The notes under the pieces were generated by a model, which had not been told where the DNA came from, did no database searches, and was given only the letters and a program-made list of their open reading frames with translations. From assembly GCA_036320915.1 (NCBI GenBank), contig JAXBDG010000001.1, positions 2,750,001-2,814,000 of the forward strand: 64,000 bases of DNA, in the 5' to 3' direction. Source of the DNA: Linnemannia elongata. Lineage: Eukaryota; Mortierellomycota; Mortierellomycetes; Mortierellales; Mortierellaceae. This document shows, piece after piece, positions 16,120-26,500 of the stretch (positions are counted from its first letter, which is position 1; every line of letters starts with the position of its first letter). The translations under genes were made by a program, and so were the position numbers.

Positions 16120-16418
16120 TGTCGAGAATCTGGACAGTAACGAGGCAGGGTTGACCTTTCTCAAGGCAAGGTCCGGTGGTGCGGTATGGGAGATAGAATA
16201 TTGGGAACAGGGATAAGTATTGGGTTTCAAGGTGTTGACAGAGTGTTATTCAAGTTACTAGGTGGGATTAAACTATCTGGGTACTGACTATATATATGTG
16301 ATTGTGGCTATGCTAATTATTTACTTGGGCGAGGACAACTGCGCCCAAGTTCGCCTGATCACGCCAAGAGTCGATCGATCACTCTAAGAGTCGACCGATC
16401 GTGTTGTACGATGCGACA
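16120..16418 (+). repeat. Solo LTR, second family, copy 1
   Basis: The 299-bp sequence begins TGTCG and ends CGACA (terminal inverted repeat) and is flanked by perfect 5-bp duplications AAGAG (16115-16119 and 16419-16423). It shares about 80% or more with copy 2 by eye. It includes a hairpin whose arms are CTTGGGCG (16324) and CGCCCAAG (16342), and two copies of AGAGTCGA(T/C)CGATC near the end. No internal element sequence remains. Strand is arbitrary (same orientation as copy 2). Confidence 0.85.
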
Positions 16419-16423
16419 AAGAG

Positions 16424-17819
16424 CCAGAAGGAGGAATTACTGAATACCAGGGAAATAATTTTTTTTCCAATAAATATCAGGCACCGCAGTTTAGAATCAG
16501 CTCAACGATAAACTTCCATTCTTTCATCTAAGCGCCTTCCCTCGATTTCCATAGCCATAAACCTTTTGCAAAAATATGCCTCATTGCCACCTCGCCACGA
16601 AACGTAGCTATAAATTTCTCAAGGAAAAGCAGATAAGGAGACTAATTCATGTCTACGAACAAATAAAGGACATCTTAACACATACTGGTCCAGACATAAA
16701 ATCATTATTAGAGTCCTCGACGATAGAACTGGTCATTATATTTTTACAATAGTGGCTTGAATTGAAGAATCTCAAAAGGCCTTTCTACCGTGTGCAAGCT
16801 CCCAAGCGTCTAAAAACTAAAGTGGGGTTTTGAGTCCAACCAGGAAGAGAGGAAACACTCGGGTTGAAACTTTGCCTGTGTAATGAAAAATACTGGCGAT
16901 CAAAATTGCATGGCTAAGTGGGAGTTACTGCAGAAAGCACGTACGGCACACGGGCTTTATCCAAAGTCAAAACTTAAGTCTTGCATAATGGCAAACACAG
17001 TTGCATGACTAAGTGGGGAAAGCACCTACGGCACACGTGCGTAGGGCTAGAAAAAGAAGAAAGCGAGCAAAGTTGAAACTTTAGTTTTGTGTAATGCGAA
17101 ATAATGACAAATAAAATTGCAAGATTAAGTGGGAGACGCTAGTTTCTGGGCAGGCAGCAGCAAGAGAGGTGGGACTATCGATCCAAATAGATAACACCGA
17201 TTGAACTAGCCCGAAAGTACGATACTATAACTTTTAGAGCAATCTTTGAAAACCCCCATGCATTCCGGCATTAATTCTATGTAACCAGGTCGCAGCTTCG
17301 ATTACCTTTTGCGCAACAAGTCCCTAAGCCATTCCCCACCATTTATTAAGACAAATCCGTCCTCGCCTCCTTCATGAGCTCGCTATGAACCTTGTTTCTC
17401 TTTTCATTAGCTTGAGGTCAACTGCCATAGAAAAAGTGCTCGTTTGTCCGTCCATCTCACCAAAAGTTGACGTAAAAGAGAAGCAAACTAGATGGGCAAC
17501 CCGGCGTGGAGATGGGCAACAAAACTGCCTTAAGGAGAACGAGAGAGTATCACCAGACACTGTCGCGCAATGAACGTTTAAAGGTCGGAACCTCATTACA
17601 TGGACCTATTGCCGGAATGTATGGGGGTCGTCGAATGGATTAATCCATAACTTTACCTAGAACTCTTTCACACCTCAAAACTTTCAATAAACAAAGTTAC
17701 AGCACAGAGTATTCCCATTTGGTCTTCCACCATAGTACTGTTTAAATGCGCAGATCGGACGAGATGCGGTGGGTTTGGCTGTGAATGGCCGTAGCTTAGA
17801 AGGAAAGGTATTTTCATCG
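16424..17819. other. Intergenic with a degenerate triple repeat
   Basis: No gene was recognised in this AT-rich 1.4 kb. Between about 16863 and 17150 a block occurs three times in degenerate form. The shared words are GTTGAAACTTT, TGTGTAATG, AATTGCATGACTAAGTGGG and AGCAC.TACGGCACACG. A short CT-rich stretch and a 62-codon open frame near 17385 were judged insignificant. Confidence 0.5.
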
Positions 17820-17824
17820 CCCAC

Positions 17825-18118
17825 TGTCGCGAACCAAGACTAGGGACACTAGGCGGGGTTGACCTTTCTCAAGGCAGAGGCTGGAGGTAGGATGTGTGGG
17901 GGAAGATGGTTTTCAATGGGAGAGAGAGGTAAGGTGTTTGACAAAGTGTATTCGAGTTACTAGGTAAGGATTAACCTTTCTGGGTACAAACTACATATAT
18001 ATCTTTAACTGTGGCTATGCTAATTAATTGTTTACTTGGGCGAAGACAAACTGTGCCCAAGTGCCAAGAGTCGATCGATCACTCTAAGAGTCGACCGATC
18101 ATAGTGTATGATGCGACA
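17825..18118 (+). repeat. Solo LTR, second family, copy 2
   Basis: The 294-bp sequence has TGTCG...CGACA ends and is flanked by perfect 5-bp duplications CCCAC (17820-17824 and 18119-18123). The hairpin is kept although bases differ: arms CTTGGGCG (18035) and TGCCCAAG (18054). Different target duplications show that copies 1 and 2 are independent insertions, not the two ends of one element. Confidence 0.85.
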
Positions 18119-18123
18119 CCCAC

Positions 18124-19595
18124 TATATATCAGATGCGACACATACAAAAGGATTCAAGTCTCATTTTCCGTGCACGAACCGTGTAAACGTGTGCTTCGG
18201 AGCTGATCCGGAAACCCCGGTGCTCCGCAACTGTAACATGGGAGCAGACCCAGGGATTCTCCGTCCATCGCGTCACCACTCATTTCTCGTTCTGTATCTC
18301 CTCTGGGGAATCCGGGCACGTATTTTGCTACAATTCCAACAAGAAAACGCGCTTTTTTGAACAAAGCACACGGAACAGGGGCGTTTTAGACCGCGTTGAG
18401 GACGAGGACGGAAAGAGAAAAAGAAAAGGGACAGTTGGCAAAAAGAGGAAACACGAGTAGGGGGAGGGGGGTTGGACTTTTTAGATTGATTTTCTTGTGG
18501 GTTGGGTTATAATGTAAACTGGTAAAAGCCTGTAGCAAGTCTGGGTCAAGACGTGATCAAAAACGAAAGAAAAGAGGGCGAGAGGAAACAAGCCAACAAG
18601 GGGAAGACGAGGGGAACTAGTGTAGAAATGTGTACAGTACTTTAATAAAGAGTGCGCTGGAACATGCTACGACTGAGGAACTCAACTTGACGATGGTGCT
18701 ATTTTTTTACTGCTGAGAGTTCTTGCGGCTTCCTATACCAATAGTCAATTGGTATGCAGAGAAAAATCTGAGGTAGGTGGCGGTGAATAAGGTTGGTGGC
18801 GAAGGTTGAAGCCTTATCGGAGTGGAGCTGTGTACGTAATATACATATGTGGAAGAAACAAACTACAGGGGTTTCAAGAAAAAAAGAGCAGCGATCAATA
18901 AAGTGCAGTAGGAGTGTTGTACAAGGGGAGAACAAAAAAAGCGAGAAAGGTAAGAGAGTGGTAAGGAAAAACAACAAGGACAGCTACGACGAAGAGGACG
19001 AAAAAACAACGGTGAAATTGGCGCGAAAGTAGTGATGTCGTGGAAGCGGTGCTAACGCACAAGACAGTAGGAGAAGCGGAACAAAGATTATTTTTTCTTT
19101 ATTGACCTCAGATCCCCCCTCAATACATGACTAATCTAAGCCACTACATACAGGGAAGGAGATGCCAGCGGCTGACAGCCTCAAAGTAGCTGTGCTGTCA
19201 GTCGGGCCCCCTATCCCTCCACGTCCCTTACGCAACATGTCGGGTAGGAGGAACGAAGAAAAAAAGGCTGCGCTGAACACGGTAGCGCGTGACACATCGA
19301 CCACACACGCCATGACGTCACCATGTTGTTTTTTTACCGTATTTTCCATCAATGCACTTTCACACTCACCACTTCCAGTCCCTTTCTTTTGCCACCATTT
19401 CCATACCTTCATCTTTGCCACCGTACTCACGCGTTTTCATTCCTTCTTTCTTTTCCTTTCAAGCCCACGGATTCTCAAATCCTTCCCTCTTTTTTTTTTT
19501 TTTTTATCCTTTTCACTTTTTCTCTCACCGCTCGACTTCTATATCCTTGCCTACCATCCATTTTCACCTCGTTTTCACCGATACCTCACAGAACC
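18124..19595. other. Intergenic upstream of the Crinkler gene
   Basis: I see no convincing gene. A 69-codon minus frame at 18155-18364 has no recognisable content. From about 19320 to 19590 the plus strand is strongly T/C-rich, with a T tract near 19491-19505, and forms the promoter and leader of the Crinkler gene. Confidence 0.5.
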
Positions 19596-22537
19596 ATGGC
19601 CGACAGCCCTCTGACCCTGTTTTGTCTAGTTGATGGAGAGAAAACCGCATTTCCAGTTGAGTTCGTGCCTTCGGATTCTGTCGGAAAACTCAAAGACCTT
19701 ATCAAGGCCAAGAAATCCGTCGTTTTCGAGCATGTTGATGCAAACAACCTCACCCTCTGGAAGGTCTCCATCCCTGTTGTGCCCAATAAGGAACGCAAAG
19801 CAATCTCGCTAGCCGAAGTCCCATGGAAAGAGGAGCTTGATGAGATGGACGACCTTTCCGATGTCTTCAAAGAAACACCACCAAAGAAAACGATCCACGT
19901 CATCATCCAGCGCCCTCCTCCCAGTAATGCAAATGCGCTTGCTTTCATTAACATCTTGTGCATGAGCGTTTTATATTTTAATTTATATTTCATTAATTTC
20001 TTCAACTGATTCTCTCTCTCTCCTTCATTGATTATGCAGGTTCACCAAGACAACCGAAGTCTGTTCCGAAGAATTACATCGAGCAGGAGCTGGCAGCTAT
20101 ACTCCAAAGCGTCCAGCATCACCCTACCACCTCCACTCTTGATCCGATGGAAGTCGAGGCTTCCCAGATTGAAAAGCTAGGACGCTTTTTCAAGAGGACT
20201 CTTCCGTATGGTGAGACGGCAACTGACATCAAGCTGGTGATGTTGGGACTTGAGCTGGATAGACAGGCGAAGGCGAGCGATGGCAAGACAACCTTGCGCT
20301 CCATTGTCGAGAAAGACATCGGCAGGCTCAGTCGCAGCGTGGTTGCTATGGTCGCTCCTTCCGGGTCAGGCAAGACCGCAACAGTGATTGACCTGGCAAC
20401 CAAGCACTTTGTCGTCTACTGCGTCTGCTGCTCTACAGAAGCCACTGACTCTCCGGAGTTCGGGGACCCAAATTTCGCCCAGCTTTCCTTTGACGTCGAA
20501 GCAATGTACGCGACCGCTGCCCGGACGCAGGGGGTTGCGCGCGGGCTGCTTGATGTCGAATCTGAGGCGAAATTCCTCGTAGGACTACGCGTTCAACTCG
20601 AGCTCCTGGCTCGGTTTCTTTTCCTTCAACTTCTCCTCGTCAGAAACCCAGATTTGGAGCCGCAGCAGTTCTTTCGTGAGCAGACGGCCGTCGCAGGAGC
20701 CTCGACCATCCGCGAGCTTGTGAAGGCTCTGCGAGAGTACGACAGCCTAGCGATTCAATACATGCTTGATGATGTCCAGACCAATCTTCACGCTCAACTT
20801 GAGCCTAGGCGCCGTGGTCTGGCAATTGCTCTGGATGAGGCTCAAGTCGCGGCAAATCTCATCTTGGCCGGCAAGTTCATCTCGCCAACCGCTTTGGCCG
20901 CGTACTGGGCCCCCGACAGTTCTCCAAGCGTCCTTTTTGACGCCAAGCACGAGATACTTCATCCTCTCCGCCGCGGTTTCCTTACGCCCTTATCTGCTAC
21001 ACTAAGCCGCATGCAAGCAACGCTGGTGATCCTGGGCACAGCACTGTCGTTACAGGATGCCGACCATGTGTACACTGCTGTTGGCAAGGAAACCAACTTT
21101 ACAAGGATAACGGACTTCCCCCAGCTGGATGAAGACGAAGTCAGTAAGATGATCTCGGATTTGGTTGACATGTCGGATTGCGAGATCCCGCGTGCTAAGC
21201 GCCGCAAACTGTCAGGACGAGCCCGGTTTTCCCTTGGCATCATCAAACACCTCATCGCAATCGGCTCCACTCAGGATTCCAAGCAAGATATTGTTGCGAG
21301 AGCGGTCGACAAAAGGATCGAGGAAGTGAAACTTGATCTTCGGGGTGGAGTGCGCGTTATCCTCGCGAAAGACCTTACAGGCGAGGCATCGCGACTTCTC
21401 TGTCGGATGGTTCTGGCAAACCATCGCCAGGAACCCAAGATATCGTTCTCGAGCAAAGAACAGTCGGTCTTCGTGGAAAAGGCTTTGTGCAGACTACGAC
21501 CACATCCCGATGGCGTCCACCTGATCATGGATGAGCCCTTGGTGGTTGAAGCGGTAGAGGAGGAACTGAAGTCTTCGAACAAGGATCCTACGTTCATCGA
21601 GTACATGGATCAACTGACCCGGCTCATTGAAAACCTTGGTGCGACGTCGGCTACAAAGGGAGAAGCTCTGGAGATGCTTGTCCGTCGTTCGCTTCAACGC
21701 TTCAATGGTGTCCCTGTGGTGGATCTACCTTTCCTGAAAGGCCTCCCCTTACCCGCCTGGTGCGCGAGGTTCCGGATTCAGATCGACGAGATCAACACAG
21801 CCAGCGGGTTCGGATACAAGGGCAGTGGTGTGATTGCCGATCTCGCTTTCCTCACTGATTGTCCTCCGAGCAAGATGCTTGTGGCACAGTCTGGAACGCG
21901 TCCGGATGGAGTTTGGTTTTTCCCTGAAAAACAGTACGCCGGCTCTCTCGCGATCAAGTTTTACAGCAGCGGTGTGCCGCAGGACAAGCACAAGGAGAAC
22001 GAGACCTCCAGCGATGTTCGAGCGTGCTTCTTGAGGGCAGACGGCGGCATGAACAGAACCTTGGCAGAGATTCGACATGCCTATGTGAATACAGGCATCC
22101 CCTCCGACGTTAAGGGAATTTTGCGCATTCACTTGGAGTTTCCGCGTGTCAAGGGACTGCAGCCAGTCACCCACATCAGGAAGGATCCCAAGACTGACAC
22201 TGAAGATGTGATGGTGTACATCAGCTGTCAGAATATGGACAGTTTTTTCGACGAGGGTATCGAAGCACACAGGGACGATATGATCAAACTGAAGAAGCTG
22301 CTCAAGTATGTCTCCGCCTTATAAGGATTGTTCTGCAAATAAACTCACCGCGCTCTCCACATGCCTTACTTTATTTTCTTTGAATTCATTACATTCCTTA
22401 TCCTCAATTACATCTCCAGCCTTTCCTTCCTTGTTCCGTTTCTCCTCATCAAGAACAAGATATCCAAGTACACTGGTCCTCGAGGGACTGAAGTCAAGGA
22501 TACGACTACATCACGCGTGATGGTTACTGCCCTGTAG
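19596..22537 (+). CDS. Crinkler (CRN)-type protein: ubiquitin-like header, P-loop NTPase, nuclease-like C-terminus
   Basis: Predicted exons are 19596-19923, 20040-22305 and 22420-22537 (903 residues). Both introns are GT-AG; the last one (donor GTATGT) avoids a stop 15 bases after the donor. Residues 1-110 are the Crinkler header: LTLFCLVDGE, VGKLKDLIKAKK and the LTLWKVSI block, without a signal peptide. A P-loop GSGKT lies at 218-222 and a Walker-B-like ALDEAQ near 374-378. The C-terminus (about 650-780) has GEALE, GTRPDG and LAIKFYSS, suggesting a PD-(D/E)XK-like nuclease, but the usual acidic residue before the Lys is Ile, so activity is uncertain. Crinklers are modular eukaryotic effector-type proteins, often nuclear, common in oomycetes, chytrids and Glomeromycota. 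The target is unknown. Confidence 0.85.
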
Positions 22538-23046
22538 CGCTCCGCTGGCCACACATGGGGATGGGAGCTGACCTGGAGCAAACAAGGACCCACGCGCCGC
22601 TGACGGGCGTTGTCAGAGAGTTTGTCATGAAGGACGAGGTTGACAGTGATGGATAGGATGGGAAGAATCCCTTTCATTCGTATATAGCTTTATTTTCTTC
22701 CGTTTAGGCTGTGACGAGCAGCGACAATTGTTGTGCAGAGCTAGGTCCGGGACTAGACTATAACTATTGGATGGCGCACTAAGTAGCTTGGTTTGTAGTC
22801 CCCTTTCCCTCCAAGCAACTCTTTTGTGCACTTTGTCAGAGAAATAAAATTATGTACGGAAAAAAAAGTGTAAAGGTGTTCTGCTAGAGCCATGTAAATT
22901 ATCCCGTGCACCAGCCGTGTAAAAAACGTAGCGCTATCAAACAAGAGCCCCTGGGCGCGCTTTTTAATAGCTGGCTATGGGCCACCATTATTTTTTTTTT
23001 TTTGTTGAGAAAGGTGGTGGGTGTTGCTGTAAGCGTGCATAGGGGT
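22538..23046. other. Intergenic, 3' flank of the Crinkler gene
   Basis: No gene recognised. A short T tract lies near 22988-23003. Spacer-like rDNA sequence (CAACCCGGCCACCGG) begins at about 23048. Confidence 0.4.
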
Positions 23047-23292
23047 TCAACCCGGCCACCGGCACGCAAACCCGGGCGCCAGGGCATAGATTGAACAACC
23101 CTTAACTAAAACGCTGAAAGAAAGAAAAGAAAAGAAAAAATAAAAGAGAGAGATGTTGTTCTTTCGAACAAATCTATAGAACAATGGGCTTAATCTCGGC
23201 AGGTCGTAGCAGCAAGGGCTACTTTACTGCTTACAATACCCCGTTCAATTAAAGTCGTCTGTAATGGATCTATCCCTTCCAATGCTTGAAAT
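23047..23292 (-). pseudogene. 28S rDNA fragment D: extreme 3' end of 28S plus spacer
   Basis: On the minus strand it runs from CAAGCATTGGAAGGGATAG through GAACGGGGTATTGTAAGCAG and GATTAAGCCCATTGTTC to the spacer. It aligns with the last ~150 nt of 28S and the same spacer start as fragment B, with about a dozen substitutions. It begins only some 15 bp after the stop of the downstream frame of the neighbouring unknown gene. Confidence 0.85.
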
Positions 23293-23531
23293 AGTGTTGT
23301 ACAGAAATTCAACGTTGGCTAACCACACGAAGAATCGCGTCCATGCTGGTAATCTTGATAATGAACTCTTTCAGAAGAGAAAGTAAAAATGTCATCTCTT
23401 TACAACTTCCACGCTTAAACACTTTTGAACTATTGAACGCTTTTCTTTGCGCTAGTCTCCCATGGGCAAAAAGACCATCAACAAGAACGCTGAACGACCG
23501 TTTGACGTCATATGCGGTTTTTATTGTGGTA

Positions 23532-24290
23532 TCAAGAGCGCATTTCGAGCACATCTCTGATCCAGTTATTGAACTCACACATCAGGTGTGCCTGGTGCTG
23601 TCTAATCATCCAGTCCAGGATCAGCGCGGGGAACTCTACCAAGAGCTTCAATCTCAGACCGTCCGACTCCTTTCTGATCTGGTGCCTCACACCGCCTATG
23701 AGAGTTCCACTCTTTGTACGGGCAACTCCAAACAGCTGTACGTCGTAGGTCGGGTCCATCTCAGAGCGCAGGCCCGCAGAATCATCATAACAGATGTAGA
23801 ACTGGGTGGGGAATGGCGAGCCACCGGTTGTCTCAATCACCTCCTGGGTGGTCCCTCCTGTTTTTGCAATCAAATAGTGGTCGGGACAGGCCATGAGTCT
23901 CATCTTGCTATGCTCCTCGCCGTCGCTCAGCATAATATGGTTCAGCTTGTCCAAAAAAGCGCTAGGTTCGAGATCTACGCCGCTTATGGCAACTTCCACG
24001 ATGCTGAACTTCCTTCTGCCAAACGACAGGAAGCTGGCAATCTTCATCACAAGCTGAGAGAGACCAAGAGAGAAGCCTAGCATCTTGCGAACCTTGTCTT
24101 CGCCCACCTCGATCTTCAGCTCGGCCAAGCTGCGTTTCTTCTCATCCATGGTTTGCGCGCCAAGTGGCTGCTGCATGCCCAGTTGGCGGTGAACAAAGTT
24201 GGTTACATGGGCTAGTCGGTTCGCCTCCCATAGTCTGATCGTCTCATACGGGACTAGTTTCCCATTAGCATACGTGTTGATCTGCGCCAT
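23532..24290 (-). CDS. Hypothetical protein, unknown family, in split 28S rDNA
   Basis: The ORF encodes 252 residues beginning MAQINTYANGKLVPYETIRL. The start was chosen because an intron (24404-24293; donor GTAAGT, acceptor CCTAG) ends two bases before the ATG, as in the BTB gene. No known domain was recognised. The sequence is rich in Leu and charged residues and ends with a possible helical region (FNNWIRDVLEMRS). Immediately after the stop another frame stays open to 23309 (VKRSFSVLVDGLFAHGR...SMDAILRVVSQR), so the real protein may be about 75 residues longer and frameshifted here. Upstream and downstream lie 28S fragments E and D in the same orientation, so the gene sits inside a disrupted 28S segment. 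Confidence 0.55.
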   Translation of the reverse strand: MAQINTYANGKLVPYETIRLWEANRLAHVTNFVHRQLGMQQPLGAQTMDEKKRSLAELKIEVGEDKVRKMLGFSLGLSQLVMKIASFLSFGRRKFSIVEVAISGVDLEPSAFLDKLNHIMLSDGEEHSKMRLMACPDHYLIAKTGGTTQEVIETTGGSPFPTQFYICYDDSAGLRSEMDPTYDVQLFGVARTKSGTLIGGVRHQIRKESDGLRLKLLVEFPALILDWMIRQHQAHLMCEFNNWIRDVLEMRS

Positions 24291-24292
24291 CA

Positions 24293-24404
24293 CTAGGAAT
24301 ACAGGTTGTTGAAGTAAGTCAGCATAAGTACCGCTATTCTGTCGTAATTAGGAAAGTCCAGTAGTTTAGCCACTTAACGAAACGCAGCATTGACGAGCAC
24401 TTAC
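24293..24404 (-). other. 5'-UTR intron of the unknown gene (predicted)
   Basis: The 112-nt intron has donor GTAAGT and acceptor ATTCCTAG and lies directly before the ATG. Upstream (plus strand about 24438-24465) is an AG dinucleotide run. A TTATACTATTTTG stretch near 24540 could hold the TATA box. Confidence 0.55.
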
Positions 24405-24469
24405 GGGTTGATAAACAAGTCAGTCGAGAATAAAGAGAGTGAGTAAGAGAGAGAGAGAGAGAGTTGTGG

Positions 24470-25040
24470 GAAAGGGAGACAGGTTGGACTATAGGGCTGT
24501 GTCAGTTTGAAGAGAAAAAGGTAGAAGGGGGTATGCATTTATACTATTTTGTGAAAGGTTTCAGGAAACACATAGGCATGAGATGCTTCGTGTCAGAGCG
24601 GTAGCGCTTATGAACAACACTTGGCTAAAGTCATGATCACTACTTCTAAGACCGATAGCCGACCCGGATCTGTTGTAATGGTTTATCTCCCGATACACTA
24701 ACTCGAATTAGCCGGATCTGGCTTAAGCCTGGGCCATTAATGACCCGGGCCGAGCGAATGGCTAAATTTGACAGCCGGTGTGACAGCGTTCAAAGAAGCT
24801 GCTGCCACTCTTCCAAAACTTTAATTTCACATCACCGTAGTTAGCTAGACGTAAATGCTGTATTATTAGAAATAAGGTGGCATGGTGGTTCTTTTTCTCT
24901 TTGCTTTTTCAAAGACACCACCACGTTAGCAGACTCGGCTATTTTCAGTGAGAACAAGAGTTAGGTGAACGGCTTCATTCGAGGAGTTAACTGGGAGCGT
25001 AAGCATCGTACCACCCCCGCCGAACCCCTGATTCTATAAC
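24470..25040. other. Intergenic upstream region within the split 28S segment
   Basis: Contains the presumed promoter of the unknown gene and otherwise nothing recognised. CCTGGGCCATTAATGACCCGGG near 24748 is a near-palindrome. This DNA replaces the 28S part between CTTAGTACG and CAAGCATTGG. Confidence 0.35.
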
Positions 25041-25253
25041 CGTACTAAGTTCAATTACTATTGCAACAACATTTCATCAGTAGGGTAAAACTATCCTGTC
25101 TCACGACGGTCTAAACCCAGCTCAAGTTCTCTATTAGTGGACGAACAATCCAACGCTGATTGAATTCTGCTTCAGTATGATAGGAAGAGCCGACATCGAA
25201 GGATCCAAAAGCAACTTCGCTATGAACTCATGGCTGCCTCAAGCCAGTTATCA
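25041..25253 (-). pseudogene. 28S rDNA fragment E
   Basis: On the minus strand it starts GATAACTGGCTTGAGGCAGCC and passes through GATGTCGGCTCTTCC and GCTGGGTTTAGACCGTCG. It stops abruptly at AACTTAGTACG, where intact 28S continues with AGAGGAACCG. There are roughly 20 substitutions relative to fragment B. Its 5' breakpoint coincides with fragments A-C. Weak similarity may extend a few tens of bases further upstream. Confidence 0.85.
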
Positions 25254-26179
25254 CTCTGCGGTCACGTTCTAATTAGCGGGTTCCGAAAACTGAAGAGGGT
25301 TGGTAGGTGTCGCGCTGAAGAAAATTTCCTACTCTGACCACAAGCAACGGTTCTACTATCACGTGATACGGGTGCCCGTGGGCGATGCCACGGGTGTTGG
25401 TGTTGGTGCTGTGGTGGGAGAGTGATTGGGGATCTTGGAGGCTCTTGGGCTTTTTTGGGTTCTCTGGGATGTAGTGTTATGGGTGTGAGGGTGTGAGGGT
25501 GTGAGGTGTTGACCCAAGTTGAAATTGATTTAATGTGGCAGCTTTGTGTTGCTGTAATAACCGAAAGGGGCTAGCTTCTTCTGGAAAAAAAGAAATAAAG
25601 AAAAAAGAAAGGAAAAAATAAATTCTTCGGTGTCCGGAAGTGCGCGTTGTGTGTCCGGCCACTTTCGCTTCGGGGTACTCTTCGCGGGTGCTCTTCGAGT
25701 ACCCGTGCCTGCCTTGCATGATGCCCTTCAGGTGCCTGTGCCAGCCTTGGATGATGCCCTTCGGATACCCATGCCGTCTCTTGGCGTCAAGACTGCAGTC
25801 CCGTTAGCTGAGGGGAAGTTAGATGAGGGAAGGGGAGAAGAGAGAGAGGGAGGGGGATCTGCTGCTGTTTTCATTTCGATGGTCTCTCTTACGGTCTTCA
25901 TATTTTCGATTACGGACCGTGTGCACTTGGCTGTTTTTGTGCACATGTCAGCCCCCGCTGTGCGTTTCCAGTGTTAATAGCGTCTGTTGTGCCTTAACCT
26001 TTTCGGGGGCGTCCTTGAGCATGAAAGTTGGCCAGTGGGGTAAGGACGAATCTGGAGTGAATGAAAGGAAAAGGTAAAGATGCAACACATAGTATGATCA
26101 TCAATGAAAAAAAAGAGATCAACAGGGGAAAGAGTGCTTACTTAAAAGTTCGCGCAAGATTGCTTTGATGGGTGCGCTC

Positions 26180-26500
26180 GCTGGCGCGCTCCCTCCTTTC
26201 TGCCGCATGCGGCGCCAGGGAAGGGAACACATAGCCCGGGCGTTGCTCTTACTATATAGTGACGCTTTGCGCAAGATAGACTCTCTGATTAGGGCTACGC
26301 CCTCACAAAATACTGACACTTTGACCATGATTGTTCATTTTGTTCGGGCTACACCTTCACACCTTCTTCTTCCGGGCGCTTCGCGCAAGATGCCCAGGAT
26401 GTTCGCGCTAAACTGCTCCCTCCCTTTTTTCCGCACGCTTTTCCAGGGACAATAGCTCGGGCTCCGCCCTCACAAAGTACTGGCGCTTCGCGCAAAAATA
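26180..26500. repeat. Degenerate repeats with GGGCT.CGCCCTCACAAA and CGCTT.GCGCAA words
   Basis: Four related units near 26238, 26292, 26345 and 26458 share a GGGCTACGCCCTCACAAA-like head and a GACGCTTTGCGCAAGAT-like tail. A GC-rich block (GCGCTCCCTCC...CCAGGGAA) recurs about 220 bp apart, so a larger duplication is also involved. The words are near-palindromic (GCGCTTCGCGC). Confidence 0.55.

Noticed and set aside
16120..18118. One 2-kb LTR retrotransposon with two LTRs
   Set aside because: Each LTR has its own perfect target duplication (AAGAG and CCCAC) and the DNA between has no element features, so they are two solo LTRs.
18155..18364. 69-codon minus-strand ORF near the second solo LTR
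   Set aside because: Short, no recognised content, no leader or splice signals.
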